A model generated the notes under the pieces. That model searched no databases. It had not been told where the DNA came from and saw nothing but the letters and a program-made list of their open reading frames with translations. The translations under genes and the position numbers were made by a program. This document shows positions 55,833-64,000 of a DNA stretch of 64,000 nucleotides, piece after piece; position 1 is the first letter of the stretch, and each line of letters starts with the position of its first letter. Source of the DNA: Leptolyngbya subtilissima AS-A7 (lineage in GTDB: Bacteria > Cyanobacteriota > Cyanobacteriia > Phormidesmidales > Phormidesmidaceae); assembly GCF_039962255.1 (NCBI RefSeq), contig NZ_JAMPKY010000005.1, forward strand, positions 124,001 to 188,000. The letters run 5' to 3'.

Positions 55833-55931
55833 GGTGGTTACAACATCCTGCGTACAAGGGGTTGAAAACGAAGCTTGGGCAAGGCTAGGGAATAGCCTGA
55901 GGGCCGACAGTCAATCGGGTTTGCTAGTGAG

Positions 55932-57218
55932 TTAGGCCGCAACGGCCTGTTGGGCCTCAGTCAGGGTCGCGATCGGCTGAGCATTGAGGGATGCCAGATG
56001 GCGAATCACCTGTTGTGACAACTCTTGGGACGAAATTTGACCCGAGGCCAGGGCGTAGCTAGCAGCACTGACGACGAACCGGGGCGGCAAATCGTCGGGC
56101 ACCCGCCCCCGGCTCAGGGCTCGCGAACCAGCGAGGATAGCCCTCTGGTCATCGCGGGTGAAGGGGATGACATCTGCCAGGGCACGCTGGGCCAAATTGC
56201 GCCGGGGCTGAAAGACAATTTCGTCCACAATCTGGGGAATTAGCTGGTCGGCGGTCGTCATTAGATAGGGGGGAATGCGCCCTGGGGCCTGGGGGGTATA
56301 GAGCCCCTGCCAGACCCGGCGCAGGCGGCTGGCCTCACCCCCAAAACCCAACCGCTGAAGCATTTCAGCCAAGATAAATACCCGTAAAAAGGCGGTAGGG
56401 TGGGCGCTGCCGGGGCGAAAGCTCAGCACCCGAGGAGCAGGGTTGGCTAGAAATATGGCCATGCCCCAGGCGGCGGCGGGGCCGCCCAGCAAAATTGCGG
56501 CCAAATCGGCAAAGATTTCCTTGTGCCAGCGGGCGTAGATGCGGGTGAGCATGGGGTTACCACTAAAGCGCAGGGCGCGGCGCACTACCGCCTGCCGATT
56601 CTCTTGCCAGATGCCCAAATCAGCCTGAATGTTGTGGGCTACCTCGTGAAGGAAGACGGCCTGCCAGGGGCTCTCCCGATCCCACGGGATACGGATGATA
56701 GGGAAGGGGTTGGGCTCGCCTAGCAGCCGGTTGAGCACCACCCCACGCCGAATGGTGGCGGGAGAAAAGCCATGCTCCATATAGCTCAAAGGCTTAAGCA
56801 GGGGGCCGCGAAACAGGTCGGGGGCGGTTTGACGAATGATGGCGTAGCAGTCAACGGCGATCGCATCGTGGGTTGCCAACCCTGGGGCAAAGGTAGTGCC
56901 CCGCTGGCCAAACACCTCGAAGAAAAGACCAAAGGCGCGTCGGGCGCGATCGAGTTCTCGCTCGACCAAGGCAATGTCGACAAGCATCTGCTGCTCGGGC
57001 ACCGCAGAGCTGTGGCGCTGCACCCGGCGCAGCCGCCGCCGAATTTCTCGGCCAATCTTGCTCAGCCGCTGGTTGGCGGCCCGAAAGTGAGCTGGGGACG
57101 GGGCGTAGGGCAGGTCTTGGGGGCGAATGCCCACTGAGGCATAGTCGATGCGGGTCAACCGCTTAGCTCGGGCGGCCAAGCCCCTGATTTTGACCCTTAA
57201 GAATTGCCGAGTGACCAT
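55932..57218 (-). CDS. HExxH zincin metallopeptidase-like protein
   Basis: A 428-residue protein; CGGAG precedes the ATG. A basic N-terminal helical half (KIGREIRRRLRRVQRHS) is followed by the zinc motif HEVAH at residues 191-195, E234 in KEIFADLAAILLGG as likely third ligand, then a hydrophobic AAAWGMAIFLANP and H273. HExxH with a Glu ~39 residues later points to a gluzincin-like fold. No signal peptide. As part of the block it could process one of the partner proteins. Confidence 0.65.
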   Translation of the reverse strand: MVTRQFLRVKIRGLAARAKRLTRIDYASVGIRPQDLPYAPSPAHFRAANQRLSKIGREIRRRLRRVQRHSSAVPEQQMLVDIALVERELDRARRAFGLFFEVFGQRGTTFAPGLATHDAIAVDCYAIIRQTAPDLFRGPLLKPLSYMEHGFSPATIRRGVVLNRLLGEPNPFPIIRIPWDRESPWQAVFLHEVAHNIQADLGIWQENRQAVVRRALRFSGNPMLTRIYARWHKEIFADLAAILLGGPAAAWGMAIFLANPAPRVLSFRPGSAHPTAFLRVFILAEMLQRLGFGGEASRLRRVWQGLYTPQAPGRIPPYLMTTADQLIPQIVDEIVFQPRRNLAQRALADVIPFTRDDQRAILAGSRALSRGRVPDDLPPRFVVSAASYALASGQISSQELSQQVIRHLASLNAQPIATLTEAQQAVAA

Positions 57219-57241
57219 GATCAGCTCCGGTGATTAACCCA

Positions 57242-57282
57242 GGGAAAGGGGTGGGGATGGATGGGTGATGGGGTGACCGGGT
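57242..57282 (+). repeat. G-run tract between zincin and acidic-repeat genes
   Basis: GGG and GGGG runs separated by 1-6 nt (AAA, T, ATGGAT, TGAT, TGACC): at least six runs, enough for a G-quadruplex on the plus strand. It lies in the ~105-bp spacer of the operon, so the run is on the template-opposite strand of the block. Confidence 0.55.
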
Positions 57283-57323
57283 AATGAGGTTGTGACTCCA
57301 TCAGGCCCATCCACTAGAGGCGG

Positions 57324-58490
57324 CTAACCGTGGCTGCGAACGGTCAGTGTGACCGGGCCGCGCAGGTTGAACTGGCGGGCTCTGCCGCAGGTGGGGCAGC
57401 CAGCCACGCGACCAATGCCACCGACAACGCCAGGGCGCGCCCCAGGTCGCATTACCCCAGGCCGTATGCCTCCCTGGCGACGCAGGGGTCGCCGAGCGGT
57501 CATGCCAGGCCGTGGCCGTGGGGCTCCCATCCGGCGGCGACGGCCCGTGGCTCCTCCAGGCCGTGCCCCCGGAGCTAGTGGCCGAGAGAGGCGGCGCACT
57601 ACCCCAGGGCGACGGGCTACCTGGGGAGTAATGCGGCGTACCGCTGGTCCTACTGCCCGGGCCGGCACGGGGCGGCGACCTACCGCTCGGGTCACCCGCA
57701 CCGCTGCTCTAGCGGCTGGGGCTCCTTGCTGGCGAGCTAGGGTTTGTACGGATTGCGATACTGCTCGCACCGCCTGCCGTCTGACAGGTAGCGCCGCTCG
57801 GGCCACCCGGGGAGCCGCTGTACGCAGGGCCATACCAGCAATCATTGGGGCGGCAGCATCAATGGCATCTTCTTCTTCGGCCATATCGATCATGGCATCG
57901 AGGACTTCAAACTCATCGGCTCCATCGGCTAGCAATCGTCCCGCCACACTGGCAATGCGGCCAATAGCCTGAGCCTGGGGTAAGGGAATGGCGCTGGCAA
58001 TGGGGGCAACGGCTCGGGCGACGCGGCCCACGACGGGGGCTACACGACGGGCGACATTCCCCACAGCCCGAGCCGCCCGCCGAATCCGCCGCAGAAATTC
58101 GTCGGTATCTTCAGCATCGAGGGCATCGGCCATGGCGTCTTCGAAGCTATCCATGGCGCTGTAGTCGTCGTACTCGTCGTAGGCATCATACGCATCGTAT
58201 TCGTCGAATTCGTCATAGGCATCGTAGGCCTCAAAATCGTCATAGGCATCGTAGGCATCGTCATAGTCATCAAATTCATCACCGCCCAAAACGCTGCCAG
58301 CGGCTTGACCAACGCCCCTGGCCAAGCCGCTGAGAAAGGCATCATCATCATCTTCAGCAGCGTCGTAGTCATCAAACTCGTCGCCGTAGTCGTCGTACTC
58401 GTCGTAGGCATTTTGAGCGACGGCAGGGCCCTCCGCTGCATCAAAGGACAGATCGTCCATCACATCCATTTCAAATGAGTTTTGGTACAT
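57324..58490 (-). CDS. Acidic-repeat/Arg-rich protein with DVMDDL start (paralogue A)
   Basis: A 388-residue protein with GAGGATTC before the ATG. The N-terminus FEMDVMDDL leads into a ~120-residue Asp/Tyr tract of EYDDY/AYDEYD units; then TDEFLRRIRRAAR and PIASAIPLPQAQAIGR. A helical region (AAPMIAGMALR, RAVSQSVQTLARQ) is shared with the neighbouring paralogue. A strongly Arg/Pro/Gly-rich tail (~residues 280-360) precedes CPTCGRARQ and the strand GPVTLTVRSHG. An extreme acidic-then-basic protein suits self-association or nucleic-acid binding. No known family was recognised. Confidence 0.6.
   Translation of the reverse strand: MYQNSFEMDVMDDLSFDAAEGPAVAQNAYDEYDDYGDEFDDYDAAEDDDDAFLSGLARGVGQAAGSVLGGDEFDDYDDAYDAYDDFEAYDAYDEFDEYDAYDAYDEYDDYSAMDSFEDAMADALDAEDTDEFLRRIRRAARAVGNVARRVAPVVGRVARAVAPIASAIPLPQAQAIGRIASVAGRLLADGADEFEVLDAMIDMAEEEDAIDAAAPMIAGMALRTAAPRVARAALPVRRQAVRAVSQSVQTLARQQGAPAARAAVRVTRAVGRRPVPARAVGPAVRRITPQVARRPGVVRRLSRPLAPGARPGGATGRRRRMGAPRPRPGMTARRPLRRQGGIRPGVMRPGARPGVVGGIGRVAGCPTCGRARQFNLRGPVTLTVRSHG
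58155..58410. repeat. In-frame codon repeat encoding the Asp/Tyr tract
   Basis: Short, imperfect units such as GTCGTAGGCATCGTA and CATAGTCATCAAATTC recur in phase within the DxYD-rich segment of paralogue A. Slippage during replication could change its length without frameshift. Confidence 0.6.
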
Positions 58491-58693
58491 GGTGAATCCT
58501 CGTCATGTCGTCGGTTATAAGCAGAGTCAATCAAAGCCATGTCTAGAAGCGGAGTTTTGCTTGTGAAAAACCACAAACCCTGAGCTGGAGTTGGCATGGA
58601 CCAAATCCAGTTTTAGCCGTGGAGTTTTGCCCGAAGAAAAACTCCCAGCTCACGCTAGGCGTAGGAGCAAGCGCAAACCTCAAATCTGGGAAC

Positions 58694-59638
58694 TTACAAA
58701 TAGCGAATCGTCAGCTCTACTGGACGGTCGAATACCAGCCGCTGCACGGTTCCTTTGGTCACGGTGACGCGCTGTTTAGTCGGTGCGGAAGCAGGGGGTA
58801 AGGTTGTTTGGGCCAGGCGATGTACCAGATCGTCGTTGGCGGCGACTTGGCGAGTAATGCGCTGAATTGCTCCCGGTAGCTCTGAGGGAGGGATTTGCTG
58901 CGCGCTGGCGTTACGCTGCACCACGTCCAGAATGCGGGGCATAGCAGCCATGGCTTGGCTACCGTGGTGCTGGGCTATGGTCTGGGTCGCCTGGCTGACG
59001 CTGTGCACTAGCCGCTGACGCTGGGTACGGGTGCCGCCCAGGTGATCAGCCAGAGTGCTGTGCAAACTCAGTCCAGCAATTACTGGAGCCACTGACGGGT
59101 TGTCGGGCTCAGCATCGGCCAGATCGAGAAAGGCCTCTAGGGCATCCTGTGGTTCGGCTCTTGAGCGGGCAAGCTGGGCCGCTAGATTGGCCACTGGGGT
59201 GATCGCCCGTCCGCTAGCGATCGTCGATTTGGGCGATGTCTTGCGGTGGGTAGAGCGCTGGCCATTCTTTCTAGCTGGGATGGGCTCACTGGCTATCTCT
59301 TGCAGCCCCTGGCTCAGCCGCCGCAAGAATGTATCCGTTGAAGGAGCGCTCAAAGCTGCTGCGATCGCCGCTTCAAGAGCATTGGGCAAGCTCCTGACGG
59401 CCCCTCTTGTCTGGGCACCCGTTGATAACTCTTGATGAATAGCCTGGTCAAATGAATGGTCTAGATCACTCAAGTGATCGCGGGAGTCGCCATAGTCATC
59501 TAGACCCTCTGCAAACGAGTCTTCCCCATCGTACTCATCCTCCGTATCCTCATAGTTATCGTAGAGATCGCGAGTAGATGAAAGGGGCGTTTCTGCAGCC
59601 AAGTCATCCATTACATCGCTCTCAAATGGCTGATCCAT
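58694..59638 (-). CDS. Paralogue B: DVMDDL-start protein, first gene of the block
   Basis: About 314 residues from ATG 59638, with GGAGGG before it. It begins FESDVMDDL as in paralogue A, has a shorter Asp/Glu tract (~residues 20-60), TDTFLRRLSQGLQEI, PVANLAAQL, APVIAGLSLHS, LVHSVSQATQTIAQH and ends RPVELTIRYL. The two proteins thus share one architecture; B lacks the Arg-rich tail and CxxC. As first gene, its transcript start is in the spacer facing thiC. Confidence 0.6.
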   Translation of the reverse strand: MDQPFESDVMDDLAAETPLSSTRDLYDNYEDTEDEYDGEDSFAEGLDDYGDSRDHLSDLDHSFDQAIHQELSTGAQTRGAVRSLPNALEAAIAAALSAPSTDTFLRRLSQGLQEIASEPIPARKNGQRSTHRKTSPKSTIASGRAITPVANLAAQLARSRAEPQDALEAFLDLADAEPDNPSVAPVIAGLSLHSTLADHLGGTRTQRQRLVHSVSQATQTIAQHHGSQAMAAMPRILDVVQRNASAQQIPPSELPGAIQRITRQVAANDDLVHRLAQTTLPPASAPTKQRVTVTKGTVQRLVFDRPVELTIRYL

Positions 59639-59775
59639 GGGACACCCTCCAAGGGTTAAACACATTGGCTTAATCACTACGATAGGCCGGTGTTTTAGGG
59701 AGCACTAGTCACACAATCTGGTTCACCTAAATCGTGTCCCACAAATGGAGGATGGAGAAATACCTAGGATTGAGT

Positions 59776-59826
59776 GGGGGTTAGGGAGTGGGAGGGTAAG
59801 GGGTGGATGGGTGAGGGGTAGATGGG
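59776..59826 (+). repeat. Eight-run G tract between thiC and the ten-gene block
   Basis: Runs of three to five G are separated by TTA, AGT, A, TAA, TGGAT, TGA and TAGAT: a strong quadruplex motif. A complementary C-rich tract lies at 59850-59900, so the pair can also form a long hairpin. It sits at the 3' end of thiC and near the block's upstream end. Confidence 0.6.
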
Positions 59827-59900
59827 TGGTTGATTGCTACATTCCCAGATATCCCACTCCCTACCCACTTTACTCTCCCACTCCCTACCCTCCCACCTAC

Positions 59901-61274
<1,374 letters not shown>

Positions 61275-61461
61275 TTACCTCTGATGTGGCGCTAGAGGGA
61301 TTGCCTGATGAATCACGTCGGGTTAAGTGAGGATGAGTTTGACCGAAAAAGGTGGAGCAATCGCAGGCAAAGCTCAGCAATCTGCTGAATCTTCACCTAA
61401 TCCCTGGCATAGTGCCAGAACGTTCAATTTATCCGTCGTTTCGGTTGGTAACCTCAAGCAA

Positions 61462-61541
61462 CGCTTTCCTCCGCTGGTATTAACCAGGTCAGGTTCTGAG
61501 GGTATGATCTCAGTCCGATGCGATCGGACACCCCTAGCTTG
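61462..61541 (-). promoter_or_regulatory. TPP riboswitch (thi box) for thiC
   Basis: On the minus strand the leader reads TAGGGGTGTCC, ACTGAGATCATACCCT, GAACCTGACCTGGTTAA, then CCAGCGGAGGAAAGCG: the TPP aptamer consensus in order. It ends ~190 nt before the thiC start. It lowers thiC expression when TPP is abundant; the expression platform was not resolved. Confidence 0.95.
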
Positions 61542-61545
61542 CTGG

Positions 61546-62115
61546 CATCGTACCACCGATATTTAAGGGCAGCGCGAATTAGTTACGGTTCCTCACAGAG
61601 CGCGCCACCCCCCTACTGTCAGGACACAGAGGGCCTAGGGAAAACGAAAAAGGCTCTTTACAACGAGTTTTCGTCAACCTGAACTGCCCTAATTATTGTT
61701 TGCTGGCTATAGCTAGTTTTGTAGGTTATCTATGACGAATTTCAACGAGTAAGCAGCTAAGTATAGCAATTAGAGCCGTTCACTAGCTTTAGGTATTCCT
61801 ACAGATAGGTAAAGCGTTCCCCAACTTAGTTCTTCAGGGAGAGGAAGGGGCATCGCGCAGTTTCTATGATGCACCTAGTGCCACCGTAATCTTTTTCATC
61901 GAGAGTAGTGACGCTACTAGCTGAGACCATGAAGTCTCTCTGAGCATAGAGTTCGAAAGAATAGAAAGGCCTGCTACTACAAGCAGCAACCAGTCGAGTT
62001 CTACAGTCTAGATAGTTAACAGCATTATGGTCTAGGAATATAGCTAACGCTTTTATTTGCTAATGATAGACAACGCTGTTTTTACGAAAAATTTTGTCGC
62101 AAGGAGTATCTTGAT
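61546..62115. other. Spacer between thiC leader and DUF4383 gene
   Basis: About 570 bp with no convincing protein gene. The left part belongs to the thiC promoter; the right part is AT-rich and ends with AAGGAG before the DUF4383 start. No RNA gene was recognised. Confidence 0.45.
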
Positions 62116-62616
62116 ATGAACAGCATGAATAGTGAACAAAAATGTGCATTAGCACTGGGAATCATCTTTACCTTTTTAGGAATTGCTGGTTTCATTCCCG
62201 CTCTTATCAACCTGCCTGGCGGAGGAATGGGAGCTAGTGTACCGGTAGACACAAGCGCAATTCCAGTTAGCGGTGGGCCTACTTACATAGCTGCTTACCT
62301 AAGAGGTTTTGGCTATTTGTTTGGGCTCTTCCCGACTAACCTACTTCACAACATGGTTCACTTAGCCATCGGTGGTTTTGGTCTGTTTTCGGCTACGGGT
62401 AAGGAAGGGGCATTTAGATACAATCGATTCTTTGCTATTAGCTATTTGCTGCTTGCCGTTATGGGGTTGATTCCGCTCTCAAATACCCTCTTTGGTATCA
62501 TGCCCATCTTTGGCAACAACGTTTGGTTCAACGCTGTAACAGGGGCGATCGCGGCTTACTTCGCCTTCGTCTGGCATCCTAGCCATCCCGAATCGACAGC
62601 TCCTTCTACTCAATAG
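62116..62616 (+). CDS. DUF4383 membrane protein
   Basis: A 166-residue protein; AAGGAG ~8 nt before ATG. Four membrane helices (CALALGIIFTFLGIAGFIPAL, LLHNMVHLAIGGFGLFSA, FFAISYLLLAVMGLI, NAVTGAIAAYFAFVW) with the family's FPTNLLHNMVHLAIG motif, which carries conserved His residues. The function is unknown; homologues often respond to stress in cyanobacteria. A strong hairpin follows 65 bp downstream. Confidence 0.85.
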   Translation: MNSMNSEQKCALALGIIFTFLGIAGFIPALINLPGGGMGASVPVDTSAIPVSGGPTYIAAYLRGFGYLFGLFPTNLLHNMVHLAIGGFGLFSATGKEGAFRYNRFFAISYLLLAVMGLIPLSNTLFGIMPIFGNNVWFNAVTGAIAAYFAFVWHPSHPESTAPSTQ

Positions 62617-62680
62617 TCGTTTAATAGCTTTGCTATTGGCTGGCGCTATAAATTGACTCTATAGACGTCAGGTTTTGCCC

Positions 62681-62713
62681 TAAGCGCACGGTTGATTTTT
62701 GACCGTGCGCTTA
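62681..62713. terminator. Perfect 12-bp hairpin downstream of the DUF4383 gene
   Basis: TAAGCGCACGGT and ACCGTGCGCTTA pair perfectly around a 9-nt loop, with TTTAG after. It can end the DUF4383 transcript. The flanking T-run is short, so efficiency is uncertain. Confidence 0.6.
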
Positions 62714-62841
62714 TTTAGTTCTCAGCTGTCGCTTACCGCAAGGCTTAGATTAATCCTGTTTACGAGCTGCGGGCTCAATGTCTCGGTCTTGAAGACGACT
62801 GATAACGAAATCGATTTGGTAAACCCCGATCCATAATCAGG

Positions 62842-62883
62842 AACCCCGTAGGGGCGTAGCATGCTACGCCCCTACGGGGTTCA
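62842..62883. repeat. 42-bp perfect palindrome, extended GTAGGGGCGTAGCA class
   Basis: Each half reads GAACCCCGTAGGGGCGTAGCA and its complement follows immediately. It is the longest copy of the palindrome class in the window and differs from the 28-bp copies by C to T (and complement) at one pair. It lies 20 bp after the symporter stop codon. Confidence 0.85.
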
Positions 62884-62902
62884 TTCGGAATTTGGTTGAG
62901 AC

Positions 62903-64000
62903 CTATAGCAGTGGATCATTCGCCTGGCGCTGTGTATCGGTCAAACCATCAGCCGCAAGCGTATTGTTTTCCCCGTAAGCGCGGATGTCGCGGCTGAGAA
63001 TGCCGAAGTCGAAGACCTCCGTCTTACCGCTCTGGGCTTTAATCTGGATCCATATCAGGCAGACTAGCGTCGATACCACGACGGGGGCGGCAAAGCTAAC
63101 CAGCAGATCGCCTGCAAAGGGTAGACCGTTCCAGGGGCTGAAGTCGGGTCGGGGGAAGAATAGAGCACCCGTTGCGATCGCCACTACTGCACTCCAAAAC
63201 GCCATCGTTCCCGTCAACCGTCGCGAATATAGGCCAAACAGCACCGGAAATACTGCTCCGGCGCAAATCAAGTCGGCCAGCAAAAACAGGTACAGCACGT
63301 TGTATCCCTGAGAGGCAATCAGAATGGCGGGAATGCCGATTAGCACGGTTAGAATGCGCGAGGCCCGCAAAATGCCCGCCGTGGGCGTGGTCGGCATCAG
63401 CCGCACCAAATCGAGGGTAAAAACACTCGCGATGCCGTTCAGTAGTGCACTCAGGGTACTCATCACCAGGGCTAGCACCAGCAGCAAAATGCCCATGCCC
63501 ACCCAGGTAGGCAGCTCCAAGGCCTGAACCAGCGAGAAAAAGGCGCGATCGTCGTTGAAGCCAAAGTGCATAGCCAAGATGCCCAGCATCCCTGCGAGCA
63601 ACAGCATGGGCCAAATGACTAAAGACGACCCTAGAAAAGACCGCCGCACAACGGTGTTGGTTTTGCAGGCATAGACCCGTTGCCAGTTGCCCTGGTTAAA
63701 CATTTCGGCTGCAATCACGGCGATCACCAGGGTGGCGCCAAACTTAATGCCGGGGCCGTTAGCTAGGCTCAGCAGTTCTGGCGCAGACTGGGTCACGGGG
63801 GCGATCGCATTCCCCCATCCTCCTAGGGCAACTACCGCTACGCCAAAGCTGAGCAGCAGCAGCGGCACGATCACCACAAACTGCAGGGCATCGGTAAAGA
63901 TAGACGCCTCTAGCCCGCCGACAACGGTGTAGATGAAGACCCCGGTAATGACGAGCAGGGCAGTTAACCAGAGGGGCACCCCGGCCATCAGTTCGACCGC
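62903..64000 (-). CDS. Sodium:solute symporter (SSS) family protein, 5' end truncated
   Basis: About 366 codons visible; the frame runs off the right edge, so the start is outside. Repeated membrane helices (LWLTALLVITGVFIYTVVGGLEA, TDALQFVVIVPLLLLSFG, LLLVLALVMSTLSALLNGIASVFTLDLV) match the C-terminal part of the SSS family, where TD.LQ and the STLSALLN segment belong to the sodium site. The hydrophilic tail ends QRQANDPLL. Substrate (proline, urea, acetate or other) cannot be given. Confidence 0.88.
   Translation of the reverse strand, partial: AVELMAGVPLWLTALLVITGVFIYTVVGGLEASIFTDALQFVVIVPLLLLSFGVAVVALGGWGNAIAPVTQSAPELLSLANGPGIKFGATLVIAVIAAEMFNQGNWQRVYACKTNTVVRRSFLGSSLVIWPMLLLAGMLGILAMHFGFNDDRAFFSLVQALELPTWVGMGILLLVLALVMSTLSALLNGIASVFTLDLVRLMPTTPTAGILRASRILTVLIGIPAILIASQGYNVLYLFLLADLICAGAVFPVLFGLYSRRLTGTMAFWSAVVAIATGALFFPRPDFSPWNGLPFAGDLLVSFAAPVVVSTLVCLIWIQIKAQSGKTEVFDFGILSRDIRAYGENNTLAADGLTDTQRQANDPLL

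Noticed and set aside
58155-58410. CRISPR-like array
   Set aside because: The repeats are codon-phased and encode Asp/Tyr residues; there are no spacers.
48936-59638. Prophage or contractile injection system
   Set aside because: No sheath, tube, baseplate, terminase, portal or integrase gene is recognisable.
61546-62115. tRNA or other structural RNA in the thiC-DUF4383 spacer
   Set aside because: No cloverleaf, TTCRANY arm or CCA-like end was found, here or elsewhere in the window.

Overview
The window is cyanobacterial chromosome. The evidence is the very frequent HIP1 octamer (GCGATCGC) in and between genes, the fairly high GC content, a phycobilisome-domain protein, Fe-S/Dps/Fur iron genes, a guanidine-I riboswitch in front of a gdmH-hypA-hypB operon, TPP-riboswitch thiC, and dispersed palindromes typical of filamentous cyanobacteria. 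A Leptolyngbya/Nodosilinea-type organism is my inference. No tRNA, rRNA, CRISPR array, intact transposase or integrase was seen.

Layout. 1-8.2 kb: SDR tail, M28 and M23 peptidases (the M23 gene with a perfect 13-bp inverted repeat upstream), a large PlsY-like/PEP-utilising fusion, a Trypco1-type protein, a DUF1838 protein and a 2TM protein. 8.2-12 kb: guanidine operon under its riboswitch, then cobM. 12-25 kb: a kinase-like membrane protein whose catalytic Asp is Asn, a phycobilisome-domain protein, a degenerate RAYT transposase, yqeY, aroA, a PIN-TRAM protein, hisC, a GNAT protein, a TonB-like protein, a UbiG-like methyltransferase and a histidine phosphatase. 25-31 kb: CDF transporter, M15 peptidase, alpha/beta hydrolase, SDR and RNase III. 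31.2-33.4 kb: an AT-rich J-domain/HNH gene pair bracketed by a direct repeat of the last ~39 nt of gltD. 33.4-39.7 kb: gltD and gltB (glutamate synthase). 40-48.8 kb: sulfotransferase, an iron/redox cluster (2Fe-2S protein, His-type Dps, Fur), AlkA, an AEC transporter, mmsA and a LuxR regulator. 48.9-59.6 kb: ten co-oriented genes, mostly unrecognised. 59.9-64 kb: thiC with TPP riboswitch, a DUF4383 protein and a truncated sodium:solute symporter.

The best candidates for something undescribed are two. The first is the ten-gene minus-strand block at 48.9-59.6 kb. It starts with two paralogous proteins that both begin around FE.DVMDDL and end in a short PV.LT.R strand; one carries a long Asp/Tyr tract and an Arg-rich tail. 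It continues with an HEVAH metallopeptidase, large helical proteins, a possible nuclease-like protein and a DUF4438 protein. No phage or contractile-injection structural gene is visible. The second is the two-gene J-domain/HNH cassette at the gltD 3' end, which looks like an insertion at a gene-end attachment site.

Other notable points: a 28-bp palindrome sits in frame inside gltB; dispersed palindromes supply stop codons of two genes; several intergenic spacers carry G-run tracts able to form G-quadruplexes.
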